A stretch of 64,000 bases of DNA from Anaerococcus degeneri (GTDB taxonomy: Bacteria; Bacillota; Clostridia; Tissierellales; Peptoniphilaceae): contig NZ_JAGGLO010000003.1 of assembly GCF_017874475.1 (NCBI RefSeq), positions 62,001 to 126,000 on the forward strand. The letters are read 5' to 3'. The notes under the pieces are model-generated. The model had not been told where the DNA came from. It saw only the letters and a program-made list of their open reading frames with translations, and did not search any database. The position numbers were made by a program, and so were the translations under genes. Every line of letters starts with the position of its first letter. The stretch's first letter is position 1. Below are positions 41,830 to 51,949 of this stretch, one piece after another.

Positions 41830-43023
41830 TTATTTCTCTAGATAATCGTAGGCATAACGAGCTAAAAGTTCAGCCCCGTATTTCATTGCCCTTTCATCTG
41901 GATTGAAGTCTGTGGCGTGATTTTGTGGGTAGGTCGCCTTATTTTCTGGGTCCCTACCGCCTATAAACATATAGGTTCCAGCCACACCTGGCACTTCCTT
42001 GTAGCCTGATAAATAAAACCCAAAATCTTCAGAGCCTGCTAGTTTTAAATCTGTTTGAACATTGTCTTCGCCAAATATTTCCTTGGCGATTTTTACAGAT
42101 AGGTCCGTAGACTTTTCCTCATTTATAACAGCCCCAGCTCCCATATGGTAATCAAATTCAGCACTTCCACCGTAGATTTCTGCAGAAAGTTTTGCTGCTT
42201 TTTCTAATTGTCTTACCATAAAGTCAACTGACTCATTAGAAAAGGACCTGAAAGACCCATCGAGTTTTATATCAGCTGCAACTGCATTTGCTGCTGATCC
42301 GCCTTCTACAACTCCTAGGTTTAATACAACTGGGTGGAAAACATTGTCAATTTTTCTTGCCTGTATAGCATAGGCTACATTTATGAAGTTCGCAAGCATA
42401 AGCATGGCGTCATTTCCTTGATAAGGAGTAGATGAATGTGCAGATGTGCCTTTAAATTTCACTGTAAAGAAGGTGTTATTTGCCATCACTTCGCCATAAC
42501 CAGTTGAGGCCTTGCCCAGATCCCAGCCTGTGTGGATGTGAATGGCAAAGGCTGAATCAACGTCCTTGGTGTAGCCTCCACTTACAACGGCCCTGCCACC
42601 CTCGCCTGTTTCTTCGCCAGGTTGGAAAATTATCCTCACCCTGCCATTTAATTCATCTTTTACTTTCAAAAGTGCTTTTGTAGCGTTTAAAAGCATGGCA
42701 GCATGGATATCGTGCCCGCAAGCGTGGCTTAGCCCTTCGGTTTGACTTTTAAAGTCAAAATCATTTGTTTCCTTTATTGGAAGGGCATCTATATCCGCCC
42801 TTAGGAGAACAGTTTTGCCATCGCTTTCTGGATTTATCTCAACCATAAGACCAGTCGGGTCAATTTCGACTGGGTCAAAGCCCATAGCCTCCAGTTCTTT
42901 TTTGATAAAGGCAGTTGTCTTTACCTCCTCCATAGCAAGTTCTGGGTGGGCGTGCATATATCTTCTATCGTCTATCATTTTTTCTTCATTTTCTAAAATT
43001 GATTGTTTAATTATGTCTGTCAT
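41830..43023 (-). CDS. M20 family metal-dependent amidohydrolase
   Basis: A 397-residue cytoplasmic hydrolase of the hippurate/IAA-amino-acid/N-acetyl-diaminopimelate group. Metal-site motifs are RYMHAHPELAMEEVKT, LRADIDALPIKET, GLSHACGHDIHAAMLL, IFQPGEETGEGGRAV and, near the end, LAGSEDFGFYL and NHATDFNPDE. The dimerisation domain in the middle has VKFKGTSAHSSTPYQGNDA. The start at 43021-43023 follows GGAAGGG; a start five codons up lies on that SD. The exact substrate (N-acyl amino acid or dipeptide) cannot be told. Confidence 0.92.
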   Translation of the reverse strand: MTDIIKQSILENEEKMIDDRRYMHAHPELAMEEVKTTAFIKKELEAMGFDPVEIDPTGLMVEINPESDGKTVLLRADIDALPIKETNDFDFKSQTEGLSHACGHDIHAAMLLNATKALLKVKDELNGRVRIIFQPGEETGEGGRAVVSGGYTKDVDSAFAIHIHTGWDLGKASTGYGEVMANNTFFTVKFKGTSAHSSTPYQGNDAMLMLANFINVAYAIQARKIDNVFHPVVLNLGVVEGGSAANAVAADIKLDGSFRSFSNESVDFMVRQLEKAAKLSAEIYGGSAEFDYHMGAGAVINEEKSTDLSVKIAKEIFGEDNVQTDLKLAGSEDFGFYLSGYKEVPGVAGTYMFIGGRDPENKATYPQNHATDFNPDERAMKYGAELLARYAYDYLEK

Positions 43024-43062
43024 ATCCCTTCCTTTCATTTTCTAACTTATATATACCCAAAC

Positions 43063-43110
43063 AAAAAGACTTGGTTATAAATAAGCATTATTTTTGCTTA
43101 ACCAAGTCTT
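43063..43110 (-). terminator. intrinsic terminator of potABCD
   Basis: Minus strand AAGACTTGGTTA/TAACCAAGTCTT perfect 12-bp stem with an inner AAGCA/TGCTT hairpin, then TTTTG. Confidence 0.85.
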
Positions 43111-43115
43111 ATTAG

Positions 43116-44195
43116 CTAATCTGCTTGTGGGGCTATTTTTAAGTCTAAAAACAAGTCATTGTACAAAATAGTAGTTTCCTTGCCGAGATGTTTGAAAACT
43201 GCCAATTTATCGATAACGTCGTCATCTGGATAGATGGTCTTGTCTGCCCTGGATTCTGGGTCGATTAAATCCATTGCTTTTTTATTTGGGGTAGCATACC
43301 TGATATAGTCAGCATTTCTTGCAGCCACTTCTGGCCTTAGAAGATAGTTAATAAGGGCATAGGCCCCTTCTTTATTCTTGCTAGTTTTTGGTATAACCAT
43401 GGTATCAAACCAAATATTCGACCCTTCCTTAGGGATAATATAGGAAAGATTTTCATTCATACTTTCAGCTATTGCAGCCTCACCAGAGAAGGTAATTCCT
43501 ATATCGGCCTCTTCTTTAGCCATATACATCCTAATCTCATCCGCCAAAAGAGCCTTGACATTCTTCATAAAAGGCACAAGGTCGTTTTTGACTTTTCTTA
43601 AAATTTTTTCATTTTTTTCATTTATATCATAGCCATCTGTCAAAAGTCCAATGCCTAATGTTTCCCTGGCCCCATCGAAGCAAAGAATTTCCCCTTCAAA
43701 CTTAGGGTCCCAAAGTTTTTTCCAAGAATCAAGGTCTTCTGGATTGTATTTTTCACTATTGTAAATTATTCCAAAAGTTCCCCAAAAATATGGAATTGAA
43801 TATTCATTACCAGGGTCATAGACCTGGTCTAAAAATCTCTGGTCAATGTTATCTAGTCCCTTGATTTTTGAGTGGTCTAGCTTTTCCAAAAGCCCCTTTT
43901 CTCTCATCATTTCAACTGTGTATTCAGATGGGAAGGCAATGTCGTAGTGGGTCTTTCCTTGTTCAATTTTAGCCATCATAGCCTCATTGGAATCGAAAGT
44001 TTCATAGATTATCTTATAACCAGTTTCCTTTTCAAAATCGCTTAGGATTTCTGGATCTACATAGTCGCCCCAGTTATAAAAATATATATCCTTATCATTG
44101 GTCCCATTTGAGCTTGAATTTAATCTTTCCTTGCCAAAAACTAGAAGTAGGGTTAGGGTCAAAATCCCTAGGACAAATTTATAAACCTTGTTCAT
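43116..44195 (-). CDS. potD: spermidine/putrescine-binding protein PotD
   Basis: A 359-residue polyamine receptor of the importer. Motifs are IYFYNWGDYVDPEILSDFEKETGYKIIYETFDSNEAMMAKIEQG, IPYFWGTFGIIYN and WDPKFEGEILCFDGARETLGIGL. The N-terminal hydrophobic segment FVLGILTLTLLLVFGKE lacks a lipobox Cys, so unlike many Gram-positive PotD it is likely held by the uncleaved helix, or is released. It overlaps potC by 17 bases. Last gene of the operon, followed by a strong terminator. Confidence 0.94.
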   Translation of the reverse strand: MNKVYKFVLGILTLTLLLVFGKERLNSSSNGTNDKDIYFYNWGDYVDPEILSDFEKETGYKIIYETFDSNEAMMAKIEQGKTHYDIAFPSEYTVEMMREKGLLEKLDHSKIKGLDNIDQRFLDQVYDPGNEYSIPYFWGTFGIIYNSEKYNPEDLDSWKKLWDPKFEGEILCFDGARETLGIGLLTDGYDINEKNEKILRKVKNDLVPFMKNVKALLADEIRMYMAKEEADIGITFSGEAAIAESMNENLSYIIPKEGSNIWFDTMVIPKTSKNKEGAYALINYLLRPEVAARNADYIRYATPNKKAMDLIDPESRADKTIYPDDDVIDKLAVFKHLGKETTILYNDLFLDLKIAPQAD

Positions 44196-44982
44196 ATTTC
44201 TTTGCCTCCCTTCTTTCTATCATGTAATAAATAACCACCATAATAAGTGATATAGCAAACATTAGGGCAGATAGGGCGTTGATTTCAAGGGAAATTCCTG
44301 TTCTCACCCTAGAATAAATTTCTATAGAAAGGGTCGAAAAACCGGAACCCGTTACGAAAAATGTCACCGCAAAATCATCTAGGGAATAAGTCAACGCCAT
44401 AAAAAAGCCTGCAAAAATACCGCTTGCGATATTTGGCAAAATTATCTTATTTAAGATAGTCATATCATTTGCCCCCAAGTCTTCGGCAGCCCTTATCATA
44501 TCTTCATTAAGGGCATAGAGCCTTGGAAGGATCATTAAAACTACAATAGGGATTGAAAAAGCTATGTGGGCCAAAAGGACCGACAAAAATCCCATAGGAA
44601 TTTTTATTAACATGGAAAATAAAATCAAGAAACTCGCACCCATCATGATGTCTGGGAGGACCATCAAAACTGAATTTAAGCTCAGGATTCGTTTCCTAAT
44701 TTTTTTGTTTTTTGTATAATAAATCGAAATCGCACCTAAAGTACCGATAACACTTGCAATTAAGGATGACAAAAGGGCCAAAATAAGCGTATTTAAAACT
44801 ATATTTATAAGCCTCTTATCAGAAAAAACTGCCAAGTAGTGGTCTAGAGTGAAGGATTCGAAAGTATTCATGTTGCCGCCGCTATTGAAGGAATAAAAAA
44901 TCAAATATCCCAGAGGTAGGTACATAATTACAAAAACGAAAATCAAAAATAAATTTGAAAATTTAGTTGATCTATTTTCCAT
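44179..44982 (-). CDS. potC: spermidine/putrescine ABC transporter permease PotC
   Basis: A 267-residue membrane permease with about six helices. Start is NLFLIFVFVIMYLPLGYLIFYSFNSGG. The coupling motif is AAEDLGANDMTILNKIILPNIASGI, then SLDDFAVTFFVTGSGFSTLSIEIYS, typical of PotC. It overlaps both neighbours (11 bases with potB, 17 with potD). SD is gagggggg. Confidence 0.95.
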   Translation of the reverse strand: MENRSTKFSNLFLIFVFVIMYLPLGYLIFYSFNSGGNMNTFESFTLDHYLAVFSDKRLINIVLNTLILALLSSLIASVIGTLGAISIYYTKNKKIRKRILSLNSVLMVLPDIMMGASFLILFSMLIKIPMGFLSVLLAHIAFSIPIVVLMILPRLYALNEDMIRAAEDLGANDMTILNKIILPNIASGIFAGFFMALTYSLDDFAVTFFVTGSGFSTLSIEIYSRVRTGISLEINALSALMFAISLIMVVIYYMIERREAKKYEQGL

Positions 44983-45769
44983 TTACGTCCCCCCTCCTGT
45001 TCAAAAATGAAATCACTGCAAACATGATTCCGATTAGGACAAGGCCAATAGTTGATCCCATGCCCCAGTTTTGGGTCACTAGATAGTGCTGTTCGACAGC
45101 TGTTCCCAGTGTAATTATCTTATTGCCCCCGATTATCCTTGTGATTAAAAATAGGGATAGGGATGGGATAAAAACCGCTTGAAAACCAGCTATAACCCCA
45201 TCCATTGAAAGAGGCAAAATTATCTTCCTAAAGGTTTGGAACTTAGTCGCTCCCAAATCTTCGCTTGCGATTATATATTCCCTTGGAATTGTATCTATGG
45301 ACCTAAATATAGGCAAGATCATAAAGGGAAGTTCTACATAAGATGCAACCATGATGAAGGCTGGGTTCGTAAAAAGAAAACCCTGGCTTGCTAGGCCCAA
45401 AAGTCCTACGATTGTTCCGTTTTTGTTAAAAAGTCCGATAAAGGCATATGCCTTAAGAACTAGATTTATCCAGGTTGGCAAAATTACCAAGAGCAAAATC
45501 AAATCCTTGTGCTTAGCCTTGGTCAAAAAATATGAAAAAGGATAAGCCCACAAAAGGGTAAAGGAAGTGATTAAAAAGGCTGTCAAGAATGAATTTAGGG
45601 TCATTATTATATAGTTTTTGCTCGTAAAATAGGCTATATAATTATCAAAGGTAAAATTGCCATAAATATCAAAAAATGACTGGTAGAGCAAAAGGAGGAT
45701 TGGCGCAATTATAAATACTAAAATCCAAATATAGTAAATAAAGGTTAATTTTTGGTATTTTTTAGCCAT
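44972..45769 (-). CDS. potB: spermidine/putrescine ABC transporter permease PotB
   Basis: A 265-residue membrane permease. The start [21 protein letters not shown] at 45767-45769 overlaps the potA stop by 8 bases. A frame 20 codons longer lies wholly inside potA and is less likely. The coupling motif is [28 protein letters not shown], then [25 protein letters not shown]. Pairs with PotC. Confidence 0.95.
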   Translation of the reverse strand: MAKKYQKLTFIYYIWILVFIIAPILLLLYQSFFDIYGNFTFDNYIAYFTSKNYIIMTLNSFLTAFLITSFTLLWAYPFSYFLTKAKHKDLILLLVILPTWINLVLKAYAFIGLFNKNGTIVGLLGLASQGFLFTNPAFIMVASYVELPFMILPIFRSIDTIPREYIIASEDLGATKFQTFRKIILPLSMDGVIAGFQAVFIPSLSLFLITRIIGGNKIITLGTAVEQHYLVTQNWGMGSTIGLVLIGIMFAVISFLNRRGDVNGK

Positions 45770-46874
45770 CGCTTTCTCCTGTAGCATATTTTTCGATTCT
45801 CTTATCAAAGGCCTCTTCGGATTCGCCATATCTCATAACGTGGATATTATCAGGATCTATCTTGATTCCAATGTCATCTCCCTCTTCAAAACGCCTAGTT
45901 GTGTGGATTTTCCAAGAAAAATTCCTCTTATCAATTGCTATAAGTTCGTTAAATACCCCACGATAAAGGATATTGTCTATATTTACCACAATATCAGCGC
46001 CTTGGGCTGGGACAAGCTCTATATCTTCAGGTCTTATAACGACTTCTACCCTTTCGCCCTTTGCAATACCAGCGTCAGAACAATCAAAGACCTTGCCCGC
46101 AAATTCTACCTTGTAGTCATCTACCATTTTAGCCTTTAGGATATTGGATTCGCCGATAAACTGAGCAACATAGCGGTTAATTGGCTCATCGTATATGTCT
46201 TTTGGTGGTCCTTGTTGGACAATTTTCCCCTTATCCATAACAAAAATATGGTCGCTTAAAGCTAAGGCCTCTTCCTGGTCGTGGGTTACAAAAACGAAGG
46301 TAATCCCCAACTCCCACTGGATATCAGAAAGAAGGACCTGCATGGACTTTCTTAATTTCATATCAAGGGCTGAAAGTGGCTCGTCTAAAAGGAGAACGTC
46401 TGGTTTATTGACAATAGCACGAGCAATAGCCACCCTTTGCTTTTGCCCACCAGACATTTGGCTTACCTCACGCTTTTCAAAACCAGCTAGGTTTACCATA
46501 GCAAGGGCTTTTTTAACTTCTTTTTGTATTATGGCCTTATCAGTTTTTTTGATTTCAAGGCCAAAGGCCACGTTGTCGTAAACATTCATGTGAGGAAAAA
46601 GCGAATAGTTTTGAAAAACCGTATTTACAGTCCTCTTACTTGCTGGGACATCTCCCACATTTTTTCCATTTATGTAAACAGAGCCACTTGTCGGCTCCAA
46701 AAATCCTGCTATTAAATTTAAAATAGTAGTCTTGCCGCAACCAGAAGGACCTAAAAGGGTATAAAATTTCCCTTTTTCAAGCTCTAGGTCGACAGATTTT
46801 AGGACTTCCTCATCGCCAAAAGACTTGGAAACCCCGTCAAGAACTACCGAATATTTTTCAAAATTTTTATCCAT
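45762..46874 (-). CDS. potA: spermidine/putrescine ABC transporter ATPase PotA
   Basis: A 370-residue ATPase. Walker A is [10 protein letters not shown]-loop [23 protein letters not shown], signature [15 protein letters not shown], Walker [17 protein letters not shown] and H-loop [12 protein letters not shown]-terminal TOBE regulatory domain follows from about 285. The start at 46872-46874 has GGGGGG seven bases upstream; the in-frame ATG six codons earlier is in front of that SD. First gene of potABCD. Confidence 0.96.
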   Translation of the reverse strand: MDKNFEKYSVVLDGVSKSFGDEEVLKSVDLELEKGKFYTLLGPSGCGKTTILNLIAGFLEPTSGSVYINGKNVGDVPASKRTVNTVFQNYSLFPHMNVYDNVAFGLEIKKTDKAIIQKEVKKALAMVNLAGFEKREVSQMSGGQKQRVAIARAIVNKPDVLLLDEPLSALDMKLRKSMQVLLSDIQWELGITFVFVTHDQEEALALSDHIFVMDKGKIVQQGPPKDIYDEPINRYVAQFIGESNILKAKMVDDYKVEFAGKVFDCSDAGIAKGERVEVVIRPEDIELVPAQGADIVVNIDNILYRGVFNELIAIDKRNFSWKIHTTRRFEEGDDIGIKIDPDNIHVMRYGESEEAFDKRIEKYATGESDG

Positions 46875-46900
46875 TTGACAACCCCCCAACATTTTCTCAT

Positions 46901-46929
46901 TATAAAAAGTATACCGCTTTTTATGTCAA
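46901..46929 (-). promoter_or_regulatory. potABCD promoter
   Basis: Minus strand TTGACA (46924-46929), 17-bp spacer, TTTATA (46901-46906), 26 bases before the potA start. Confidence 0.55.
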
Positions 46930-46988
46930 TTATTAGAAGCATTTGTAAAACTTCTTAGACTTATTAATTTTTTTCACCAAAAATGGGC

Positions 46989-47022
46989 AAAAAAAATGTA
47001 CCGGACCTAGGCCCAGTACATT
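46989..47022 (-). terminator. intrinsic terminator of the flavoprotein reductase gene
   Basis: Minus strand AATGTACTGG/CCGGTACATT (one G-U) around a CCTAGG-containing loop, then eight T. Confidence 0.88.
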
Positions 47023-47030
47023 TTCTATTC

Positions 47031-49322
47031 TTATTTATTATCTTCTACGACTGTCTTTGCTGCAGTCCTACCTGATGCAATTATTTCTGTAATAGCATTG
47101 CCGCCAAGCCTGTTACCACCGTGGATACCGCCTGTAACTTCTCCTGCTGCATATAGACCTGTAATTGGTCTTCCTTCCTTATCTAAAACTCTTCTGTTCT
47201 CGTCAACTTTGAGTCCGCCCATGGTGTGGTGGGTTGAAGGAGCCAAAAATCTTACTCTAATTTTGCCAATCTTGTAAGTATCTGGTTTATATTTTCCATT
47301 TTCGTCCTTTTCAGCTATTCCTATTAAAGACCTATAAGATTCTTTAGAAACTTCCAAGTGATCAGTTTGACCCATTACGTAAGAGTCGTATTCTTTAATG
47401 GCATCTTCTATTTGTTTGCCTGTAAGGTCTATTTTTAGCTCTTTGAATAGGTCATCAAGTTCGCTTATTTCTCTTACGTATTGTCTTAAGTTTACATCTT
47501 CATCCTTGTATGGATATGGTCCAGGAATTGGGCTTTCAACATTTCCTACTTCTACAAAGACACCCTTTGTGCCATTTATTTCTATACCATTTTCAAAGGC
47601 ACCCTTAGATAAAACGTCACGTTCTGCAGATTCGTCTACATACCTCTTGCCAGTTTTTGGTGAAATATAAATTACATCTTCACCGCCACCAAAGGCAAGG
47701 TTGCCGTCTTGGATCCAAGAAATTGGCATCATTTGAGTAAAGCCTTCGCCTGTAGTGTCAGCTCCAACTTCCTTACCCATTCTAATACCATCACCCATTA
47801 GGGAATTTCTATTGGTGGTCTTTAGAGAGCCTTCTAGAGCTTCTGGGTCCCAGTATTCGTTGGTTTCCTTAACCATTTCTATATTAGCTGCATAACCACC
47901 AGTTGCAAGGATTACCCCCTTATTTGCCTTAAGAGTGAAAGGTGTGCCGTCAAAGAGCTCGCCTTCTACACCTGCTACCTTACCATTTTCTTCTATAAGT
48001 TTTTTAGCTTCGGCTCTTCTGTAGATTTTGTTTTCTTTGTTTAATTCTTCAAACTTGTGGATAGGTGCCTTAAAGTAGGTTGCCCATCTTCCTTCTTCCA
48101 TTTGACCGTCAATTTCTGAACCTATGAATTGATTTTCTCTTTGCCATAAGCAACCGATTAGGGTTCTTTGAGTTGAATCATCAAATTTTGATCCCATTTC
48201 ATTTAACCATGGCTTAATTTCTTGGCCTTCATTTATAAATTGGCTAACTAATCCTTCATTTCCATAAATCCAAGCTGTTCTTTCGAAGTTTGGTCTGATT
48301 CCACCGTAATAGGTTTGGAAAATGTGGAGATTGATGGTTGAGAAAAGAGTTAGGTCAGTTTCTTGCTTACCAGCTTCTAGTTGTGGTTTGGCCCAGTCAA
48401 GATAAGCCTTGATTTCTTCTTTTAGGGACTTCAACACTGGTAGGTATTCTTCGTGAACACCTCTTTTTGAAAGGGCTTCGATGTCGCCAATTACAAATTC
48501 TTCCCCATCTTCAAGTTTTTCGTTAAATGGTTCTTCTGACCAGTTGTAAATGGTCTCTAGGGTGTGAATCCTACCATTATCTGATTTTACTTTTTCAAAT
48601 TTTTCGCCATTGTGTTCGCCTTCTGTAGCGTCAGGATTTTCCTTATCCCAAACTAGGTAAGGCATTACTGATTGGTATTGACCTCCTGAAACTAAGGTGT
48701 TGCCACCGATTTCAACGTTCTTTTCAATAATTGCAACCTTATTTCCTGCTTGGGCTGCTTCTACAGCTGCTGATACACCGGCACCACCTGCACCTACAAC
48801 TACCACGTCATAAGTTTCTTCGATGGCTTCTTGTGGCTTAACTTCGATTGTATTTTTCTTAAAGCCTTCAAGGTCAGAAACTTCTGCCTCTTCTGCCGCC
48901 TTGTTAATTGCAGCTTTAAATCCAGCTGAAGTGATTGTTGCACCTGATACATTGTCAACTCCAGTACCATTTGCAGCTATAACATCTGCTTTTATAATAT
49001 CAAAAGCAGGTGTACCTACATGGTCTGTTTCGACATTTTCTACTACTTCGATATCTTCAATCTTATTTTCGGCAAATTTAACAGAGACCTTCATTGGGCC
49101 ATTGCAGCCATTTGCCTCCGCCTCATATGTGCCTGGTTTGAAGGTCAATTCTGTGGTTTGGGCTTTTTCTCCCTCTTCCTTTCCTTCTTCTTTCACTTCT
49201 TCGGCCTTTTCTTCTACCTTTGCATCTTCCTTAGGCTCTTCTTTTTTGTCAGCCTCGTTTTGGCAAGCGGTCAGTGAAAGGCCAGCGATTAACATAATCG
49301 CCAAGAGTTTCGATTTTTTCAT
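47031..49322 (-). CDS. extracellular FMN/FAD-binding fumarate-reductase-like lipoprotein
   Basis: A 763-residue surface flavoenzyme. The signal peptide ends in lipobox LSLTAC (C20), then an acidic linker to about 60. The FMN_bind domain (about 60-150) has the covalent-flavin motif DNVSGATITS. The FAD_binding_2 domain runs from about 168 (TYDVVVVGAGGAGVSAAVEAAQAGNKVAIIEKN) to the end (GLYAAGEVTGGIHGGNRLGGNAITEIIASGR). HHTMGGLKVDENRRVL is typical of fumarate and urocanate reductases. It probably reduces an alpha,beta-unsaturated acid outside the cell using electrons passed through FMN. The acceptor is not readable from sequence. It stands alone. Confidence 0.9.
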   Translation of the reverse strand: MKKSKLLAIMLIAGLSLTACQNEADKKEEPKEDAKVEEKAEEVKEEGKEEGEKAQTTELTFKPGTYEAEANGCNGPMKVSVKFAENKIEDIEVVENVETDHVGTPAFDIIKADVIAANGTGVDNVSGATITSAGFKAAINKAAEEAEVSDLEGFKKNTIEVKPQEAIEETYDVVVVGAGGAGVSAAVEAAQAGNKVAIIEKNVEIGGNTLVSGGQYQSVMPYLVWDKENPDATEGEHNGEKFEKVKSDNGRIHTLETIYNWSEEPFNEKLEDGEEFVIGDIEALSKRGVHEEYLPVLKSLKEEIKAYLDWAKPQLEAGKQETDLTLFSTINLHIFQTYYGGIRPNFERTAWIYGNEGLVSQFINEGQEIKPWLNEMGSKFDDSTQRTLIGCLWQRENQFIGSEIDGQMEEGRWATYFKAPIHKFEELNKENKIYRRAEAKKLIEENGKVAGVEGELFDGTPFTLKANKGVILATGGYAANIEMVKETNEYWDPEALEGSLKTTNRNSLMGDGIRMGKEVGADTTGEGFTQMMPISWIQDGNLAFGGGEDVIYISPKTGKRYVDESAERDVLSKGAFENGIEINGTKGVFVEVGNVESPIPGPYPYKDEDVNLRQYVREISELDDLFKELKIDLTGKQIEDAIKEYDSYVMGQTDHLEVSKESYRSLIGIAEKDENGKYKPDTYKIGKIRVRFLAPSTHHTMGGLKVDENRRVLDKEGRPITGLYAAGEVTGGIHGGNRLGGNAITEIIASGRTAAKTVVEDNK

Positions 49323-49478
49323 ATTTCCTCCTAATAATATTAAATGAATATTTCGTCAATCAAACGTTTTCATATCTGTCAGAAAATTAGAAATATCCAC
49401 CTGTTCCTTATGATTAGAGTATAACACAAAAATGTATAGGCTGTATAAAATATTATTAACATTTTGAAAAATTTCCCT

Positions 49479-49507
49479 AAAAAAATACTGGCCACTAGGA
49501 CCAGTAT
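49479..49507 (-). terminator. intrinsic terminator of the 250-residue membrane protein gene
   Basis: Minus strand ATACTGG/CCAGTAT around TCCTAGTGG, then seven T, 4 bases after the stop. Confidence 0.85.
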
Positions 49508-49510
49508 AAT

Positions 49511-50260
49511 TTATGCTTCAATTCCGTATTTGTCATCTAAATATACATCAGAAAATCTTACCATAAGGATAATACTTGTTATCAAAATAGTAATTACAAA
49601 GCCAACTATAAATATTGCAAGATAGACAACGACTAGCATTTCATCTTTTACTAATAGCATAGATAACATTAAGCCTATGAGGACTAAAAGTGGTATACCT
49701 ATCCATTTTAAACCTAGGATTAGAGTCTTCTTAAAAAGTCTCTTTCCTTGGCTAAAAATTTTACCAATTATTTCCATAACCCCATCTTCTGTATCGTAAT
49801 GATCTGCTAGATAGAAGTTTGAATAGGCAAAAAACATAGCAATTACTAAAAATATTATTAATAATACAATAGGCAATACAATCGCACCTATTACAAAAAC
49901 CGAACTATTGCTTGGGCTTGCCATGGCTTTAAATACACTAATAGCCCCGCTTGCTGAAAAAGCGTATTGGCAAATAGCTTGGGCAATAGAAATAATAAAT
50001 CCTACTGTAAGGACCTTCATATTTAAGTAATTTACCTGGTTTAGATAGTCTCCAACTGATCCCATCCTATTTCTTATAAGACCGCTTGATATAGAGAACA
50101 CAAATACAAAGGAAATTATTCCTGTAATTAAGTCTCCTAAAAATTCTAGGATGAAATTATCTTTACCAAGGGCTGTAATAAGGTTATATAAAAGGTAATT
50201 TGTAATTCCACCTATAATAACTATCAAAAGTATAGATGAAAATTTATATTCTCTTTTCAT
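49511..50260 (-). CDS. multi-pass membrane protein, function unknown
   Basis: 249 residues with six hydrophobic segments (ILLIVIIGGITNYLLYNLI, LITGIISFVFVFSISSGLI, VLTVGFIISIAQAICQYAF, VIGAIVLPIVLLIIFLVIAM and so on) and a conserved-looking loop YLADHYDTEDGVMEIIGKIFSQGKRLFKKTLILGLKW. The layout is reminiscent of DUF975/DUF4013-type proteins, but I cannot place it firmly. The start at 50258-50260 follows GGAG by six bases. Single gene with its own terminator. Confidence 0.65.
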   Translation of the reverse strand: MKREYKFSSILLIVIIGGITNYLLYNLITALGKDNFILEFLGDLITGIISFVFVFSISSGLIRNRMGSVGDYLNQVNYLNMKVLTVGFIISIAQAICQYAFSASGAISVFKAMASPSNSSVFVIGAIVLPIVLLIIFLVIAMFFAYSNFYLADHYDTEDGVMEIIGKIFSQGKRLFKKTLILGLKWIGIPLLVLIGLMLSMLLVKDEMLVVVYLAIFIVGFVITILITSIILMVRFSDVYLDDKYGIEA

Positions 50261-50362
50261 AAAATTCTCCAATTCTTAAATTTGTCACTTATAATTTACT
50301 ACATTTAATAATTATTTACCACAAAAATTTATAATTGGGTATTAATCTACTGAGGTGATATA

Positions 50363-50641
50363 ATGATAAAAGTAAAAATGAATCCAGATAAATTTAGGGC
50401 TGAAGCCCTTGATGATGAAAAAATAATAGGCCTTTGCGAATACAAGATAAATGGTGATGTCCTTGATGTCTACCACACAGAGGTCGACAAGGCCTATGGC
50501 GGAAAGGGTCTTGCAGGAAAACTCCTAGACCAAGTAGTAGACTTTGCAAGAGCTGAAAAGAAAAAAATATATCCAACTTGCTCCTACGTCCTTAAAAAAT
50601 TCGACCAAGACGAATCATATAAGGACCTTGATGCAAGATAG
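50363..50641 (+). CDS. small GNAT-family acetyltransferase (YjdJ/NATD1 type)
   Basis: 92 residues, a minimal GNAT fold. LCEYKINGDVLDVYHTEVDKAYGGKGLAGKLLDQVVDFARAEKKKIYPTCSYVLKKF (split over 50420-50610) shows the acetyl-CoA loop GGKGLAGKLL and the PxCSYV strand typical of this group. Substrate unknown. Monocistronic, with terminator directly downstream. Confidence 0.9.
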   Translation: MIKVKMNPDKFRAEALDDEKIIGLCEYKINGDVLDVYHTEVDKAYGGKGLAGKLLDQVVDFARAEKKKIYPTCSYVLKKFDQDESYKDLDAR

Positions 50642-50647
50642 GAACTA

Positions 50648-50674
50648 GACCCAGCTATGGTTGGGTCATTTTCT
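50648..50674 (+). terminator. intrinsic terminator after the GNAT gene
   Basis: GACCCA/TGGGTC stem with an 8-base loop followed by ATTTTCTTT. Confidence 0.75.
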
Positions 50675-50751
50675 TTGTGAATAATTTCCCTTATCTAGCC
50701 ATAAGGATTTTTAGGTGGTATTATAAGGGTAGTTAACAAGGGAGGTGAAAA

Positions 50752-51912
50752 ATGGAAAATTCAAATAAACATAGGTTTAGAAAAGAGGGAATCTTATCAG
50801 TTTCTCTAATCTTGGCAGTAAACGCCATCATCAGCGGGGCTTTGATTTTTATCAAGGACGAGCTTGGCATAAGCCTAGCTAGCGCAGAATTTCTTTTGAG
50901 CCTTCCATCAATTACAACCATTATCGCAATCCTTTTAAGCGAACCAATTAGCCAAAAAATTGGCATTAAAAAATGTGTGAGCTTGGGGCTTTTTTTAGTT
51001 GGTACATCTGCTTTTTTGCCAATTTTTATTAGGACCTACCCAAGTGTATTCATCTCAAGACTCATACTTGGTTTTGGAGTCGGCCTTTATAACGGCCATG
51101 CAGCAAGTCTTATAAATATTTTCTACAAAGGCGACGAGGCGGCAAGCCTCCATGGAATTAGAAATTCCTGTGAACACATAGGCCTAATGTTGCTTTTATT
51201 TATAGCAGGCCTTATTATAAAAATATCCTGGCACTATGTATTTTTAACCTACACCTTTGCCTTTTTGATTTTGATAATTTTTAACCTTACAGTAGAAGAC
51301 GTGGTCCACCCAAAGACCCTAGCTGAAGAAAAATTTAAAATCACCCTTCAAACTATCTTCTTTATGGTCTTTGCAGGTGTGATTTTGATGGACACAACAG
51401 CTGTCACAGTCAGGTTTTCAACCATAGCCACAGCAAATCTAGGAGCAAATGCCAACATCAACATGCTAACCATGATTTTCCCAATTTTTGGAATGACAAC
51501 AGGATTTTTCTTTGGAAAAATAAATAGGAGATTAAGGTCAAAAACTATTTTATTAGGCCTCCTCCTCTATATATTTAAAGATCTAACACTCGCCATATTC
51601 GGCCAAAACCTTTATATTTACATGATCTGCATAGCACTTACAGCCATCTCCCAAAGTCTGTGCTTCCCATATATCTTTGCGGAAGTAGCGAGAGTCACCA
51701 GGTCCTCTTCATCAAGGATAGTAAACAACCTCATCTTTGTGGGTTCTAATATCGGAGGATTTTTGGCATCAAGCTTTTTAAGTATCATAACTCTAATATT
51801 TAACATAAAGAGCCCAACAACAGCCTTCATGGGCTTTTCAGTCCTCTATTTAGGATTTTTCGCAGTTTACTTCTACGAATACCTAAGTGTTAGGTCTTTT
51901 AGGAGAATATAA
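50752..51912 (+). CDS. major facilitator superfamily transporter
   Basis: A 386-residue membrane protein with twelve predicted helices. The N-terminal half has LNLPSITTIIAILLSEPI-like SLPSITTIIAILLSEPISQKIGIKKCVSLGLFL (MFS loop 2-3 region) and SRLILGFGVGLYNGHAASLINIFYKGDEAASLHG. The halves are divided at about residue 185. Likely an efflux or uptake carrier; the substrate cannot be inferred. SD is gggaggtg. Confidence 0.88.
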   Translation: MENSNKHRFRKEGILSVSLILAVNAIISGALIFIKDELGISLASAEFLLSLPSITTIIAILLSEPISQKIGIKKCVSLGLFLVGTSAFLPIFIRTYPSVFISRLILGFGVGLYNGHAASLINIFYKGDEAASLHGIRNSCEHIGLMLLLFIAGLIIKISWHYVFLTYTFAFLILIIFNLTVEDVVHPKTLAEEKFKITLQTIFFMVFAGVILMDTTAVTVRFSTIATANLGANANINMLTMIFPIFGMTTGFFFGKINRRLRSKTILLGLLLYIFKDLTLAIFGQNLYIYMICIALTAISQSLCFPYIFAEVARVTRSSSSRIVNNLIFVGSNIGGFLASSFLSIITLIFNIKSPTTAFMGFSVLYLGFFAVYFYEYLSVRSFRRI

Positions 51913-51915
51913 ATA

Positions 51916-51949
51916 AAAATCTCGGAAAATATAGCTTCCCAAGATTTTT
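51916..51949 (+). terminator. intrinsic terminator after the MFS gene
   Basis: AAAATCT/AGATTTT with an inner GGAA/TTCC and an 8-base loop, ending in TTTTTAATT. Confidence 0.6.
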
